Shown here piece after piece: positions 33,994 through 43,220 of a DNA stretch of 64,000 nucleotides. The stretch covers positions 1-64,000 of the forward strand of contig PHDT01000003.1 in the NCBI GenBank assembly GCA_002842695.1, read 5' to 3'. Both the position numbers and the translations under genes were made by a program. Numbering within the stretch: position 1 is the first letter of the stretch; each line of letters starts with the position of its first letter. Source of the DNA: Bacteroidetes bacterium HGW-Bacteroidetes-10. GTDB lineage: Bacteria; Bacteroidota; Bacteroidia; Bacteroidales; UBA932. The notes under the pieces were generated by a model that was not told where the DNA came from, did no database searches, and worked only from the letters and a program-made list of their open reading frames with translations.

Positions 33994-34437
33994 GCAAAAA
34001 GCAAAATAGAGATAAAGAACAAGAGATCCTCTTTTGAATATGAATTCATAGAGAGTTTCACCGCAGGTATTGTTCTTACCGGAACCGAGATAAAATCGAT
34101 ACGTGCCGGAAAGGCATCGCTTGCAGATGCCTATTGCTATTTTGTAAACAGGGAGCTGTATGTGAAAAACATGCACATCTCAGACTACTGGTGGGGAAGC
34201 TTTAATGTTCATGACCCGCGCCGCGACCGAAAACTACTTCTGAACAAGAAGGAGCTAAACCGCCTCTTCAGAGGCACACGCGAAAAGGGAATGACTATTG
34301 TTGCCACAAGGCTTTTCATAGCCGAAAACGGCTTTGCCAAACTCAACATTTCTCTTGCAAAGGGAAAGAGAGAGTACGACAAGCGTCACTCAATCAAAGA
34401 AAAAGATCTGCGCCGCGAAATGGACCGCAACGCGTAA
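33985..34437 (+). CDS. smpB: tmRNA-binding protein SmpB
   Basis: Ribosome-rescue partner of tmRNA, 150 residues. Shows [35 protein letters not shown]-like [23 protein letters not shown]-like [13 protein letters not shown] and the basic tail [15 protein letters not shown]. tmRNA (ssrA) itself is not seen in the window. Ends 3 bp from the stop of convergent lgt. Confidence 0.96.
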   Translation: MPKAKSKIEIKNKRSSFEYEFIESFTAGIVLTGTEIKSIRAGKASLADAYCYFVNRELYVKNMHISDYWWGSFNVHDPRRDRKLLLNKKELNRLFRGTREKGMTIVATRLFIAENGFAKLNISLAKGKREYDKRHSIKEKDLRREMDRNA

Positions 34438-34440
34438 CCT

Positions 34441-35304
34441 CTATTTTTTCTTAATATTCTTATCTGTTCCGGATGGTTTTACCGATGATTCTATCATTGC
34501 CGGTTTACCTTTTGTGATAATGTATACCAGCAGTGCAACACCCGAAAGAACAAACGGAATACTTAACCACTGACCCATATTTATAGTCATTGTCTGCTCA
34601 AAGGCAACCTGTGGCTCTTTCACAAACTCAATCAGGAAACGGGCAACAAACATCCAGATGAGAAATATACCAAACAGGGTTCCTCGTTTGAGTTTAGGCA
34701 GAAACCTTTTGTAAATAAACATAAGGAATAAAAACAAAAGCAGATATGCCAAAGCTTCGTAAAGCTGGGTCGGGTGCTTTGGAACAGTCTCTCCTCTTAA
34801 AAGAAAAATGAATCCCCATGGCAAATCTGTAGGATTACCATATATCTCGGAATTCATAAGGTTGCCCAGTCTTATCATCATGCCGGCAAGAGCTGTTGCA
34901 ATACCAAGCCTGTCTACCAGCCAGAGATAATCAAACTTGTAGGTTTTGCCGTATTTTGAAACGAACCACCACATAGCCAGCAAAATTCCTATGCCACCAC
35001 CATGGCTGGCAAGGCCGCCTTCCCATACTTTAAGTATCTCAAGTGGGCGCGCCAGATAGTATTCCGGCTCATAGAAGAGGCAGTGTCCCAGGCGCGCCCC
35101 AACCAGTGTCGCCAGCAAAAGTGTGTACAACAGATTGTCCAGCACCTTTGCAGGAACTCCCTCTCTTTTAAAGAACCACTGAAAAATAAAATATCCGATA
35201 ATAAACCCGGATACAAACAATAATCCGTAGTATCTGACGGTTATTGGTCCGAGTGAAAATATTTCGGGCGAAGGTGCCCAGTTTACAGCCAGAAAATTGA
35301 TCAT
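34441..35304 (-). CDS. lgt: Prolipoprotein diacylglyceryl transferase
   Basis: Inner-membrane enzyme of 287 residues that attaches diacylglycerol to the lipobox cysteine of prolipoproteins. About seven membrane segments; VRYYGLLFVSGF at the N-terminus, GARLGHCLFYEPEYY, WEGGLASHGGGIGI, RLGNLMNSEIYG and HPTQLYEAL are the family motifs. Lies 16 nt after the methyltransferase gene. Confidence 0.96.
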   Translation of the reverse strand: MINFLAVNWAPSPEIFSLGPITVRYYGLLFVSGFIIGYFIFQWFFKREGVPAKVLDNLLYTLLLATLVGARLGHCLFYEPEYYLARPLEILKVWEGGLASHGGGIGILLAMWWFVSKYGKTYKFDYLWLVDRLGIATALAGMMIRLGNLMNSEIYGNPTDLPWGFIFLLRGETVPKHPTQLYEALAYLLLFLFLMFIYKRFLPKLKRGTLFGIFLIWMFVARFLIEFVKEPQVAFEQTMTINMGQWLSIPFVLSGVALLVYIITKGKPAMIESSVKPSGTDKNIKKK

Positions 35305-35320
35305 ATTATTATCTTTTTTT

Positions 35321-36247
35321 CTATCTGCTTAGTCTTACAAAAACACTAAGCGGAAGTGCCTTCTCAAATTTATCCTTAAGCATTAACTCTCCGAACGTCA
35401 TATGATAGCTTTTGCCCTTATCCTCAGACCTGAGCCCGAAGGAGGTATTTATAAGTGTTTCGGCCAGCACAGCCGAGTATCCGTTTGAGTACAGATTGAG
35501 AACCACAAAGCTGTTCCTTTTGTCAACGATTGTTGAAACCTCAGTGAGAAATGCAAAAAGCAGTTCATCGAGTTTCCATTTTTCGCCATCAGGACCATGA
35601 CCGTATGCAGGAGGGTCCATAATGATACCCTGATAAATATTTCCCCTGCGGGCCTCCCTCTGAACAAACTTAAGTGCATCCTCAATTACCCAGCGGATGT
35701 TATCCATGCGGCTCATCTCCATATTGGTTCTTGCCCAGGTAACAACCTGCCTTACAGAGTCAAGGTGAGTAACCTCAGCGCCGGCTGCCCTTGCAGCAAG
35801 AGATGCAGCACCGGTATATGCAAAGAGATTTAGCACCTTTGGAGCTTTGCCTGTGTTTTCAGCTATCTTTTTTGATTCATTGTATATGAAATCCCAGTTA
35901 GGAGCCTGTTCAGGAAAGATTCCAACATGCTTGAATGAAGTAAGCCCCATTCTCATGTTGAATTTAAGAGATCCCTTTCTGTACTCCACTGGCCACTGAT
36001 CGTCCATTTTTTTAAGACGATGCCATGTTCCCGAATCTTCCTTGCCTGCCTTTCCGAAACCTGCACCGGTTGTAAACTTAGTATGCGCCAGCTTCATCCA
36101 CTCGCTTTCAGGCATGCTTTTTTTCCATAACGCCTTGGGTTCCGGCCGTATAAGAATATACCCGCCAAATCTCTCGAGTTTTTCAAAATCTCCCGAATCT
36201 AACAATTCGTAATCTTTCCACCCTTTTGGGGATTCCAGTAATATCAC
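35321..36247 (-). CDS. Class I SAM-dependent methyltransferase, rRNA-type
   Basis: Protein of 308 residues resembling the PF10672-type relatives of RlmI/RlmK. SAM motif VLNLFAYTGAASLAARAAGAEVTHLD, then the catalytic-type DPPAYGHGPDGEKW. No PUA domain at the N-terminus, unlike RlmI. Likely methylates RNA, but the target base cannot be read from sequence. Upstream of lgt, divergent from pgk. Confidence 0.82.
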   Translation of the reverse strand: MILLESPKGWKDYELLDSGDFEKLERFGGYILIRPEPKALWKKSMPESEWMKLAHTKFTTGAGFGKAGKEDSGTWHRLKKMDDQWPVEYRKGSLKFNMRMGLTSFKHVGIFPEQAPNWDFIYNESKKIAENTGKAPKVLNLFAYTGAASLAARAAGAEVTHLDSVRQVVTWARTNMEMSRMDNIRWVIEDALKFVQREARRGNIYQGIIMDPPAYGHGPDGEKWKLDELLFAFLTEVSTIVDKRNSFVVLNLYSNGYSAVLAETLINTSFGLRSEDKGKSYHMTFGELMLKDKFEKALPLSVFVRLSR

Positions 36248-36290
36248 CTTGCTCTTGAATTAATGTAATTAATGTGGCGCCTAAGGTAAC

Positions 36291-36318
36291 TATTTTTGTA
36301 ATAATATTTCTAAATTTG
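36291..36318 (+). promoter_or_regulatory. Putative pgk promoter with two overlapping -7-like boxes
   Basis: TATTTTTG (36291-36298) and TAAATTTG (36311-36318) both match TAnnTTTG. No TTTG at proper spacing was found for either. The second would give a leader of about 30 nt. Confidence 0.35.
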
Positions 36319-36353
36319 CCCCCTGATATAAGACACATAAAAAACATACCGAC

Positions 36354-37613
36354 ATGCAAAAGATTGACAATTACGACTTTTCGGGTAAAAGGGCCATCGT
36401 TAGAGTTGACTTCAACGTTCCCCTAAACGAAAATTTCCAGATCACCGACGACACAAGGATCCGTGCGGCTATCCCTACACTTAAGAAAGTGCTTGAGAAA
36501 GGTGGTTCACTCATAATAATGTCACACCTTGGCAGACCTAAAGGTCCAACCGCAAAATATTCTCTTAAGCACATTATCAGCGCAATAGAGGAGAAACTGG
36601 GAGTAAAGGTTCAATTTGCCCCGGACTGCATGGGTACAGAGGCTGCTGAGCTTTCTAAAAATCTGAAACCCGGAGAGGTGCTCCTTCTGGAAAATCTGCG
36701 TTTTTATGCAGAGGAGGAGGGAAAACCACGCGACCTGGCAGAAGATGTAACTGAAGAGGTTAAAAAGGCTGCAAAGGCAGAGATGAAGGAGAAGCAGAAA
36801 GAGTTTACAAAAGTACTTGCCTCTTATGCCGATTGCTATATAAATGACGCATTTGGAACAGCACACCGCGCACACGCTTCAACTGCCCTTATCGCAAAAT
36901 ACTTCCCTGACGACAAGATGTTCGGATATGTAATGGAGGGAGAGATTACAGCTATTGACAAGGTACTTAAATCTCCGGAGAAGCCTGTTACAGCTATTAT
37001 TGGCGGTGCAAAGGTTTCATCTAAGATTGCAATCATCGAGAAACTTTTCGATGTTGCAGACAATATGATTATCTGCGGCGGAATGGCCTTCACATTTGCA
37101 AAAGCCAAAGGCGGAAAAATTGGCAAATCACTTTGCGAAGATGACCAGCTTGAACTTGCTCTCACCATTCTTGATAAAGCAAAGGCAAAAGGTGTTAAGA
37201 TTTACTTCGAAGGAGATGTGGTTGCCGCAGACGCTTTCAGCAATGATGCAAACAAACAGGTTTGCGACATCATGAATATTCCTGACGGATGGCTTGGAAT
37301 GGACGCCGGTCCTGAGACTCTCAAGCTTTGGGAGACTATCCTGAACAACTCAAAAACTATTCTCTGGAATGGCCCTGCAGGAGTATTTGAAATGCCTTCA
37401 TTCGCAACCGGCACACTTAAAATTGCAGAACTTCTTGCACAGGTTACGGCCAAAGGAGCATTTACTCTCGTAGGCGGTGGCGACTCTGTTGCTGCAGTTA
37501 CTCAAATGGGATATGCAAAGAAGGTAAGTTATGTATCTACAGGCGGCGGAGCAATGCTTGAATATCTTGAAGGTATCGAACTGCCGGGTATTAAAGCTAT
37601 CCGCGAAGTATAA
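36354..37613 (+). CDS. pgk: Phosphoglycerate kinase
   Basis: Glycolytic enzyme making ATP from 1,3-bisphosphoglycerate; 419 residues, slightly longer than average because of a charged insertion (about residues 122-146, [20 protein letters not shown]). [43 protein letters not shown] and the C-terminal GGGDSVAAV are all present. DUF4403 follows after 12 nt. Confidence 0.97.
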   Translation: MQKIDNYDFSGKRAIVRVDFNVPLNENFQITDDTRIRAAIPTLKKVLEKGGSLIIMSHLGRPKGPTAKYSLKHIISAIEEKLGVKVQFAPDCMGTEAAELSKNLKPGEVLLLENLRFYAEEEGKPRDLAEDVTEEVKKAAKAEMKEKQKEFTKVLASYADCYINDAFGTAHRAHASTALIAKYFPDDKMFGYVMEGEITAIDKVLKSPEKPVTAIIGGAKVSSKIAIIEKLFDVADNMIICGGMAFTFAKAKGGKIGKSLCEDDQLELALTILDKAKAKGVKIYFEGDVVAADAFSNDANKQVCDIMNIPDGWLGMDAGPETLKLWETILNNSKTILWNGPAGVFEMPSFATGTLKIAELLAQVTAKGAFTLVGGGDSVAAVTQMGYAKKVSYVSTGGGAMLEYLEGIELPGIKAIREV

Positions 37614-37625
37614 ACAACAGCTGCA

Positions 37626-39020
37626 ATGTTGAAAATTTGCCGGGCCGCACTGGCCGTTATTATTCCGGCACTGTTGATTTCAACCAATTGTGCAGCTCAA
37701 CTGAAGATAGAGGGTCCGGTGGAGTCATATACTCCATCGGCCATATCTCCGGCTCTTTCTGAATTGCCGGTAATAGCCGAGATTGATATCAAGGCTCTGG
37801 AAAGCTCCATAAACAAAAGATTTAACGGGTTGCTCTACGAAGGGAGCAACATATCAGACCGCGATCTCACCATAAAGGTGTGGAAGGCGCAAAACTTCTC
37901 TGTTTTTGTAAACAACGATGAAATCACATACCGTGTCCCGCTGAGGATCTGGTCAAGATTCTCATGGAAAGTCGAGAAGTTCGGACTCTCGGTTTCTGAC
38001 AATTATGAGGCAACCGGTGTGATTGCACTTGTATACAAAACCAAGATAATCATTGACAACAACTGGAAACTGCAATCTAAAACAACCTCCTCCGGCTATA
38101 CCTGGATAGAGACTCCAAAAATCAATATTGTTGGAGTTAACATCCCCGTAAAATCACTTGCAGATTTTGCACTTGCCAGAACAGAGACAATGATTACTGC
38201 CCAGATTGACAAGACTCTTGCAGAATCATTCAAACTTGACAGTTATGTCTCTTCACTATGGAACGACATCCAGAAGCCCATGCAGATGGACACAACATAC
38301 AATCTGTGGATAAAAATTGTTCCCCGCGAGATATTGATGTCTCCATTCTCTTCTCAGCCCGGCAGGCTAAAGATTCCTCTTGCTTTTTCCGGTATTGTAG
38401 AATCTACAATGGGAACTGCTCCTCTGCAAAGCAGCCCGGTTCCGCTGCCATTACTCAGAAAAACATATGCTCAGCCCGGTAATTTCAACATAAATCTTGG
38501 TGCCGACATAACCTTTGAGCAGATATCCAAAGTTGCAGCAGAAACGCTGGTTGGCCAGACATTTAAAGAGGGGAGAAAATCAGTAACTGTTAAGGATCTC
38601 TCTATGTACAGCAGCGAAGGAAGAGCTGTGCTTGCGCTGGATGTGACCGGCTCTGTAAAGGGTCGGATCTTCCTTACAGGGAACATGGTATACAACAAAG
38701 ATTCGCTGACACTATCTGTTACAGAGCCTGAGTTTGATATCAAGACCCGCAATGTACTTCTGAAATCTGCAAGCTGGCTGCTTCACGGAATGATTTTAAA
38801 GAAAATCACTCCATATCTGACATATAATGTTGCAGCAGACCTGGAAGGTATAAGATCAGACATTGACAGTATGTTAAAAAAATACTCCCTGTATGAGGGA
38901 GTATCTCTTGAGGGGGCGCTTGACACTATTAGTGTAACAGACCTCGCTCTGGTTCCCGGTGCTGTCCGCCTTCAGGCAAATCTTCGCGGGAATATAAAAA
39001 TCAAGATTGGTGAGCTTTAA
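37626..39020 (+). CDS. DUF4403 family protein
   Basis: Exported protein of 464 residues: hydrophobic leader (about 1-24, ending CAAQ), then a largely beta-structured body. The repeated lipid-binding-like (TULIP/SMP-like) character and segments such as SSINKRFNGLLYEG, LRIWSRFSWKVEKFG and GRIFLTGNMVYNKDSLTLSV are as in DUF4403 proteins. Function unknown. The leader has a Cys near its end, so a lipoprotein is possible but the lipobox is poor. Its stop overlaps the convergent frr stop by 4 nt. Confidence 0.75.
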   Translation: MLKICRAALAVIIPALLISTNCAAQLKIEGPVESYTPSAISPALSELPVIAEIDIKALESSINKRFNGLLYEGSNISDRDLTIKVWKAQNFSVFVNNDEITYRVPLRIWSRFSWKVEKFGLSVSDNYEATGVIALVYKTKIIIDNNWKLQSKTTSSGYTWIETPKINIVGVNIPVKSLADFALARTETMITAQIDKTLAESFKLDSYVSSLWNDIQKPMQMDTTYNLWIKIVPREILMSPFSSQPGRLKIPLAFSGIVESTMGTAPLQSSPVPLPLLRKTYAQPGNFNINLGADITFEQISKVAAETLVGQTFKEGRKSVTVKDLSMYSSEGRAVLALDVTGSVKGRIFLTGNMVYNKDSLTLSVTEPEFDIKTRNVLLKSASWLLHGMILKKITPYLTYNVAADLEGIRSDIDSMLKKYSLYEGVSLEGALDTISVTDLALVPGAVRLQANLRGNIKIKIGEL

Positions 39021-39583
39021 ACGGTAAGTATCTCTCTCTCCTTCAAAGCCAGAATCTCTTCAATTTTCTTGTTGTAGCTGTCTGTCTCTTTCTGGAGAAC
39101 AGCTTCGCCATCTTTCACCACATCTTCCGGAAGTCCGTCCTTCTGGTATTTTTTAAGAATATCAACACCATCGCGGCGGGCATTTCTCACGCTTATCTTT
39201 GCGTGCTCACCCTCGGCTTTTACTCTTTTCACAAGGTCCTTCCTGCGGTCCTCTGTGAGTGGCGGAACGTTGATGCGTACATGCTCACCATTATTAGATG
39301 GTGTAAAGCCAATGTTGGCAACCATGATGGCCTTCTCAATCGCAGCAATCATCTTTTTGTCCCATGGCTGTATGAGCATTGTCTTCGCATCAGGTGTGGT
39401 GATGCTCGCAATTTGTGGTATAGGGGTAGGGTTTCCGTAATAGTCTACCATGATGCTGTTGAAAACGGCAGGATTTGCCTTGCCGGCTCTGTAGCTTTTA
39501 AGCTCCTCTTCGAGGTGCAAAAGAGCCTTCTCCATTTTCTCCTTTGCAGAGGTAATAACCTCTTTTTGTTTGCTTATATCCAT
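39017..39583 (-). CDS. frr: Ribosome recycling factor
   Basis: Splits post-termination ribosomes with EF-G; 188 residues. LRAGKANP-like SYRAGKANPAVFNSIMVDYYGNPTPI, QIASITTPDAKTMLIQPWD, and RKDLVKRVKAEGEHAKISVRNARRDG are diagnostic. Follows pyrH by 30 nt, the usual bacterial pair. Confidence 0.97.
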   Translation of the reverse strand: MDISKQKEVITSAKEKMEKALLHLEEELKSYRAGKANPAVFNSIMVDYYGNPTPIPQIASITTPDAKTMLIQPWDKKMIAAIEKAIMVANIGFTPSNNGEHVRINVPPLTEDRRKDLVKRVKAEGEHAKISVRNARRDGVDILKKYQKDGLPEDVVKDGEAVLQKETDSYNKKIEEILALKEREILTV

Positions 39584-39613
39584 AATTCTAGAATTTATTG
39601 TTGCAAAGATAAG

Positions 39614-40333
39614 TTATCTGCCGGAAACTATTGTACCAATGTTGTCTCCCTTTACAATTCTGAGCAGATTGCCCTGCTTGTTCATGTCAAATACCACTAT
39701 GGGAAGTGAGTTCTCTTTGCATAGTGCAAAGGCAGTGAGGTCCATCACCTTGAGGTTGTCTGAAAGTGCCCTGTCAAAGGTGAGATTATCGTATTTTTTT
39801 GCCGATGGATTTTTTTCCGGGTCGCTGTCGTAAACTCCGTCTACACGCGTTCCCTTGAGAAGAGCGTCGGCTCCAAGTTCTGCAGCCCTGAGGGCAGATG
39901 CGGAATCTGTGGTAAAGAACGGGTTGCCTGTTCCTCCTGCAATTATTGCTACTCCGCCCTTTTGCATAAATGCAGCTGCAGCGTCGCGTACATAATAGCG
40001 TGCAAATGGTTCCATTGGTGTTGATGTAAATACCTCAGCATCCACTCCTTCACTTTTAATTGCCATAGAGAGTGCAATGCTGTTGATGACAGTTGCAAGC
40101 ATACCCATCTGGTCACCTCTTACCCTGTCAAAGCCCTTTCCCACTCCGGAGAGGCCCCTGAAGATGTTACCTCCGCCAATTACCACAGCTACCTGAGTTC
40201 CATGCGAAATTACATCTTTAATATCTGATGCATAACGGGCAAGCATTCCTTCGTCAATACCCTTACCGTCTGAGCCTCCAAGGCTCTCGCCGCTCAATTT
40301 GAGCAACACTTTTTTGTATTTCATTTTCACCAT
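39614..40333 (-). CDS. pyrH: UMP kinase
   Basis: Hexameric UMP kinase, 239 residues. LLKLSGESLGG at the N-terminus, VVIGGGNIFRG, DQMGMLATVINSIALS, IIAGGTGNPFFTTDSASALRAAELGAD and the DGVYDSDPEKNPSAKKYD segment are all as expected. Start taken at MVKMKYKK; MKYKK nine bases inside is possible. Heads the pyrH-frr operon. Confidence 0.97.
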   Translation of the reverse strand: MVKMKYKKVLLKLSGESLGGSDGKGIDEGMLARYASDIKDVISHGTQVAVVIGGGNIFRGLSGVGKGFDRVRGDQMGMLATVINSIALSMAIKSEGVDAEVFTSTPMEPFARYYVRDAAAAFMQKGGVAIIAGGTGNPFFTTDSASALRAAELGADALLKGTRVDGVYDSDPEKNPSAKKYDNLTFDRALSDNLKVMDLTAFALCKENSLPIVVFDMNKQGNLLRIVKGDNIGTIVSGR

Positions 40334-40341
40334 TTATCTAA

Positions 40342-40372
40342 CAAAAGTAGCCAAATATTATGAAAATACCAA
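40342..40372 (-). promoter_or_regulatory. Promoter of pyrH-frr
   Basis: Minus strand: TTGG (40372-40369; three of four), 19-nt spacer, TACTTTTG (40349-40342), ending 8 nt before the pyrH ATG, so the leader would be about 5 nt. Confidence 0.5.
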
Positions 40373-40381
40373 GTTAGGGGT

Positions 40382-40389
40382 TATCTTTG
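40382..40389 (+). promoter_or_regulatory. Putative -7 box for sdhC
   Basis: TATCTTTG matches TAnnTTTG, 36 nt before the sdhC ATG; no good -33 element. Confidence 0.3.
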
Positions 40390-40425
40390 AGGCCGTTTTG
40401 AAAGAGTAATATAAACATATATAAT

Positions 40426-41091
40426 ATGGCAAACATCTTCACCTCTTCAATTGGTAAAAAGCTCATAATGAGCATTTCCGGACTTTTCCTGATTCTGTTT
40501 CTACTAGTCCATCTCCTGGCCAATTCGGCGTACCTTTTCGGCCCCGAGGCTTTTGACCTTATAATAGTCATAATGGGTTCGCCTGTTGTGGTTGCCATGG
40601 TTCCGCTCCTCGCCGCCGGTTTTGCAGTTCACATTGCATACGCGCTCATTCTTAACCGTATGAACATGAAGGCACGCGGCACCCAGAGATACGAAGTCAC
40701 CCACAAGGGAGAGGCAGACTCTTGGGCATCAAAGAACATGCTTATTCTGGGTCTCATTGTCCTTGGCTTTCTGGTATTCCACCTAAGCCACTTCTGGGCA
40801 AAAATGCAACTTCCCGAATTTACAGGCGGCCATGCCGAGGATGTAAACGATCTTATGCACCTTACATTTGGCAATCCATACATTTTTGTATGTTACCTGG
40901 TATGGTTCACTGCTCTTTGGTTCCACCTCACACATGGTTTCTGGAGTGCGCTTCAGACCATTGGTATGAACAACACCAAATGGCTTACAAGACTTAAAGC
41001 AATCTCTTATGTATATGCAACAGTTGTTTGCGGCGGATTCGTTGTAATTGCCGTAACTGCATTTTTAAGAGCTAACGGTTATATAGGCTGA
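40426..41091 (+). CDS. sdhC: Succinate dehydrogenase/fumarate reductase cytochrome b subunit
   Basis: Di-heme b558-type membrane anchor of 221 residues with five membrane segments. IGKKLIMSISGLFLILFLLVHL, YALILNRMNMKARG, FLVFHLSHFW and WFHLTHGFWSALQTIGM contain the likely heme histidines. It passes electrons between menaquinone and the SdhAB catalytic pair in the inner membrane. Unlike the normal sdhCAB order, the next gene is hemW on the opposite strand, so the catalytic subunits are not here. A small CCTGC-AA-GCAGG hairpin follows the stop. Confidence 0.92.
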   Translation: MANIFTSSIGKKLIMSISGLFLILFLLVHLLANSAYLFGPEAFDLIIVIMGSPVVVAMVPLLAAGFAVHIAYALILNRMNMKARGTQRYEVTHKGEADSWASKNMLILGLIVLGFLVFHLSHFWAKMQLPEFTGGHAEDVNDLMHLTFGNPYIFVCYLVWFTALWFHLTHGFWSALQTIGMNNTKWLTRLKAISYVYATVVCGGFVVIAVTAFLRANGYIG

Positions 41092-41108
41092 TTCCTGCAA
41101 GCAGGTTA

Positions 41109-42245
41109 TCACTGAAACAGCTCCCTTATTATCCCGTCCGAAAGAAAGAGTTTTCCGGACGGGATTCTTATTTTCCCTCCAGTCTCCTCAAGCTCTCCTG
41201 ATTTTATCAGCCTTGCAGCATCTGAAAAAAAGCGGGACGAAAGCTGTGAAGAAAAGCGGGAGGCAAGGTGTTCCCTGTCAAGCCCCTCTTTTCTGCGAAG
41301 CGATAGCATGACTGTTTCATTAAAATGATCTCTTTCCGATAATTTTTCTCTCTTTGCGAAAGCGTCCCAGTTGGTTTGCAAAAGGTACTTCGAAAGAGAC
41401 GGAGGATTAAAGTGCCTTTCAGAGCCGTCGAATGAGTGGGCAGACGGGCCAAGCCCCAGGTAAGGGGTGTGATTCCAGTAGCTGCTGTTATGTTTTGCCT
41501 CTTTGCCCGGGCGGGCAAAACTTGAGACCTCATACTGGATGTAACCTGCTTTTGTCAAAATCTCCTGCAGCATGGAATACTGTCTGTAAGATGATTCATC
41601 AGGCAGCGGAATATAGGTACCCTTTTCATAATCCCTGCCCAGCTTTGTTCCCGGCTCAATTCCCAGCTGATATGATGAGATGTGTTCAGGCGAGAGTTCA
41701 ACGGCCTTCTCAAGGGTCTCCTGCCATACCTCTTCTGTAAGAGAACCAAAGCCAAAGATCAGGTCAATGCTGATATTTTGGAATCCGGCACTTCTTGCGG
41801 CTCCAAAGGCATTTAAAGCTGTTGCCGAATCGTGCCTTCTGTTCATCCATTTAAGGTGGGCGTCAGTAAAAGACTGCACTCCCATGCTCAGCCTTCTTGC
41901 TCCTGCCAGATAGAGAGCAGAAAGATACTCCGGCGAAGCATCGTCAGGATTTACCTCAACGGTAAACTCGTCAAGATCTGCAGGGTTATCAATCTCAAAG
42001 AAATTGCAGATAGATTTGGTTATTGCCGCAAATGAAGCGGGCGATAAAAGAGAGGGGGTGCCTCCGCCAAAATATAGTGTTTTGACACGGCACCCCCTGT
42101 TTTTAAAATAATCCTTCCTGAATTCTGCCTCCCTTATGAGGGATTCGGTAAAAGCCTCTCTCTGCCCGGTCTCTTTAACCGAGTAGAAGTCGCAGTATGT
42201 GCAGAATTGCGAACAGAAAGGTACATGTATATATATCCCCGCCAA
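41109..42245 (-). CDS. hemW: Radical SAM heme chaperone HemW
   Basis: HemN-like radical SAM protein of 378 residues, now understood in this family as a heme chaperone rather than coproporphyrinogen oxidase. Motif VPFCSQFCTYCDFYS carries the C-x3-C-x2-C cluster ligands; TLYFGGGTPSLLS, RLSMGVQSF, SIDLIFGFGSLTEEVW and the C-terminal HemN_C region follow. The N-terminus lacks the HemN-specific extension. Follows the coiled-coil gene by 12 nt on the same strand. Confidence 0.9.
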   Translation of the reverse strand: MAGIYIHVPFCSQFCTYCDFYSVKETGQREAFTESLIREAEFRKDYFKNRGCRVKTLYFGGGTPSLLSPASFAAITKSICNFFEIDNPADLDEFTVEVNPDDASPEYLSALYLAGARRLSMGVQSFTDAHLKWMNRRHDSATALNAFGAARSAGFQNISIDLIFGFGSLTEEVWQETLEKAVELSPEHISSYQLGIEPGTKLGRDYEKGTYIPLPDESSYRQYSMLQEILTKAGYIQYEVSSFARPGKEAKHNSSYWNHTPYLGLGPSAHSFDGSERHFNPPSLSKYLLQTNWDAFAKREKLSERDHFNETVMLSLRRKEGLDREHLASRFSSQLSSRFFSDAARLIKSGELEETGGKIRIPSGKLFLSDGIIRELFQ

Positions 42246-42257
42246 GGTTAACAGAAC

Positions 42258-43124
42258 TTATCGAAGAAGAAGGTCAGACGACCCCAGCTTTGATTCCTCA
42301 GTATAGACATCTACTGTATAGACACCCTTCACAAAAGACTGACTTCCCTGGAAGAAAATGCAAATCTCAATTTCGTTTCCCTGATAGTCTACTTCACGGG
42401 ATGCAGAGTAAATCATCTGCTCTCCGTCTACAGTAAAGATCTGCTCTTGTCCTGTTGTAAGAAGGATCCCGTCCGGACCTTTGATTCTTACAAATACTCT
42501 GCGTGGTCCCTTCTCTGCAATTGAATTCTCAACAAGGCTGAGACATGTGCGAAGTTTCGCAGTTCTGCTGCTTCTGTCTGTATCCTTGTTTGATGAGTTT
42601 ATTGCAGTCATAACTACTCCGCGCCCCTTTACAACAGCGCCTATCTGAACCTTCTTTGCATATTCGTCAGTTGTTGTCTGAAGCTCAGCATATTTCTCAC
42701 GGCTCTCCTTGGCCTCAGTGCGTGCCTCAACGGCATCCTTGCGCAGAGAGATATTTAGTGTATTGAGTGAGTCTATCTGAACTATGTAACCTCTCATAAT
42801 ACTTCTTAGAGTACCAAGCTCCTTCTCATATTCCCTGAGCTTTGCCCTGTTTGTCGCATCTGTTTTCTTAATACGATCAATAAGCTGAACTACCTTTTCT
42901 CTCTCAACCGAAAGGTGCGCATTGAGAGTGTCGTTGTCTGAGGAGAGTCCGTCATAGTCCGACTTAAGCTGAACCATCTGCTCTGTAAGCTGCTCTTTCT
43001 CAACATTAAGGTCACCGATTACCCCCTGTCTGTCATACCACATCCATACGAGTACTCCGGCCAGCACAACAGCAACGGCTGTTAGTATCATTACAATCGT
43101 TTTCCATTTCTTTTCATTTTCCAT
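42258..43124 (-). CDS. Membrane-anchored coiled-coil protein of unknown function
   Basis: Protein of 288 residues: one N-terminal membrane helix (about 8-27, VMILTAVAVVLAGVLVWMW), a long coiled coil (about 30-155), and a C-terminal globular domain (KLRTCLSLVENSIAEKGPRRVFVRIKGPDG region) likely in the periplasm. Conserved-looking in Bacteroidota, but I know no function. The frame is open upstream to a TTG at 43157; ATG 43124 (MENEKKWK) directly before the helix is preferred. Probably co-transcribed with hemW. A TATTTTTG box lies at 43161-43168. Confidence 0.7.
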   Translation of the reverse strand: MENEKKWKTIVMILTAVAVVLAGVLVWMWYDRQGVIGDLNVEKEQLTEQMVQLKSDYDGLSSDNDTLNAHLSVEREKVVQLIDRIKKTDATNRAKLREYEKELGTLRSIMRGYIVQIDSLNTLNISLRKDAVEARTEAKESREKYAELQTTTDEYAKKVQIGAVVKGRGVVMTAINSSNKDTDRSSRTAKLRTCLSLVENSIAEKGPRRVFVRIKGPDGILLTTGQEQIFTVDGEQMIYSASREVDYQGNEIEICIFFQGSQSFVKGVYTVDVYTEESKLGSSDLLLR

Positions 43125-43160
43125 ACCGTTGAATTTTTGTGTTAATAATTGGCTCAATTA

Positions 43161-43187
43161 CAAAAATAGAAATTTTTACTAGCTTTG
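43161..43187. promoter_or_regulatory. Divergent -7 boxes between two uncharacterised genes
   Basis: Minus-strand TATTTTTG (43161-43168) faces the coiled-coil/hemW unit; plus-strand TAGCTTTG (43180-43187) faces the 161-residue gene. Upstream elements are unclear. Confidence 0.35.
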
Positions 43188-43220
43188 CCTTAATAAAGTT
43201 TACTTATAACCAAATCTATT

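Noticed and set aside
41109-42245. Annotation as coproporphyrinogen III dehydrogenase HemN
   Set aside because: Lacks the HemN N-terminal extension and has the HemW-type start; better called HemW.
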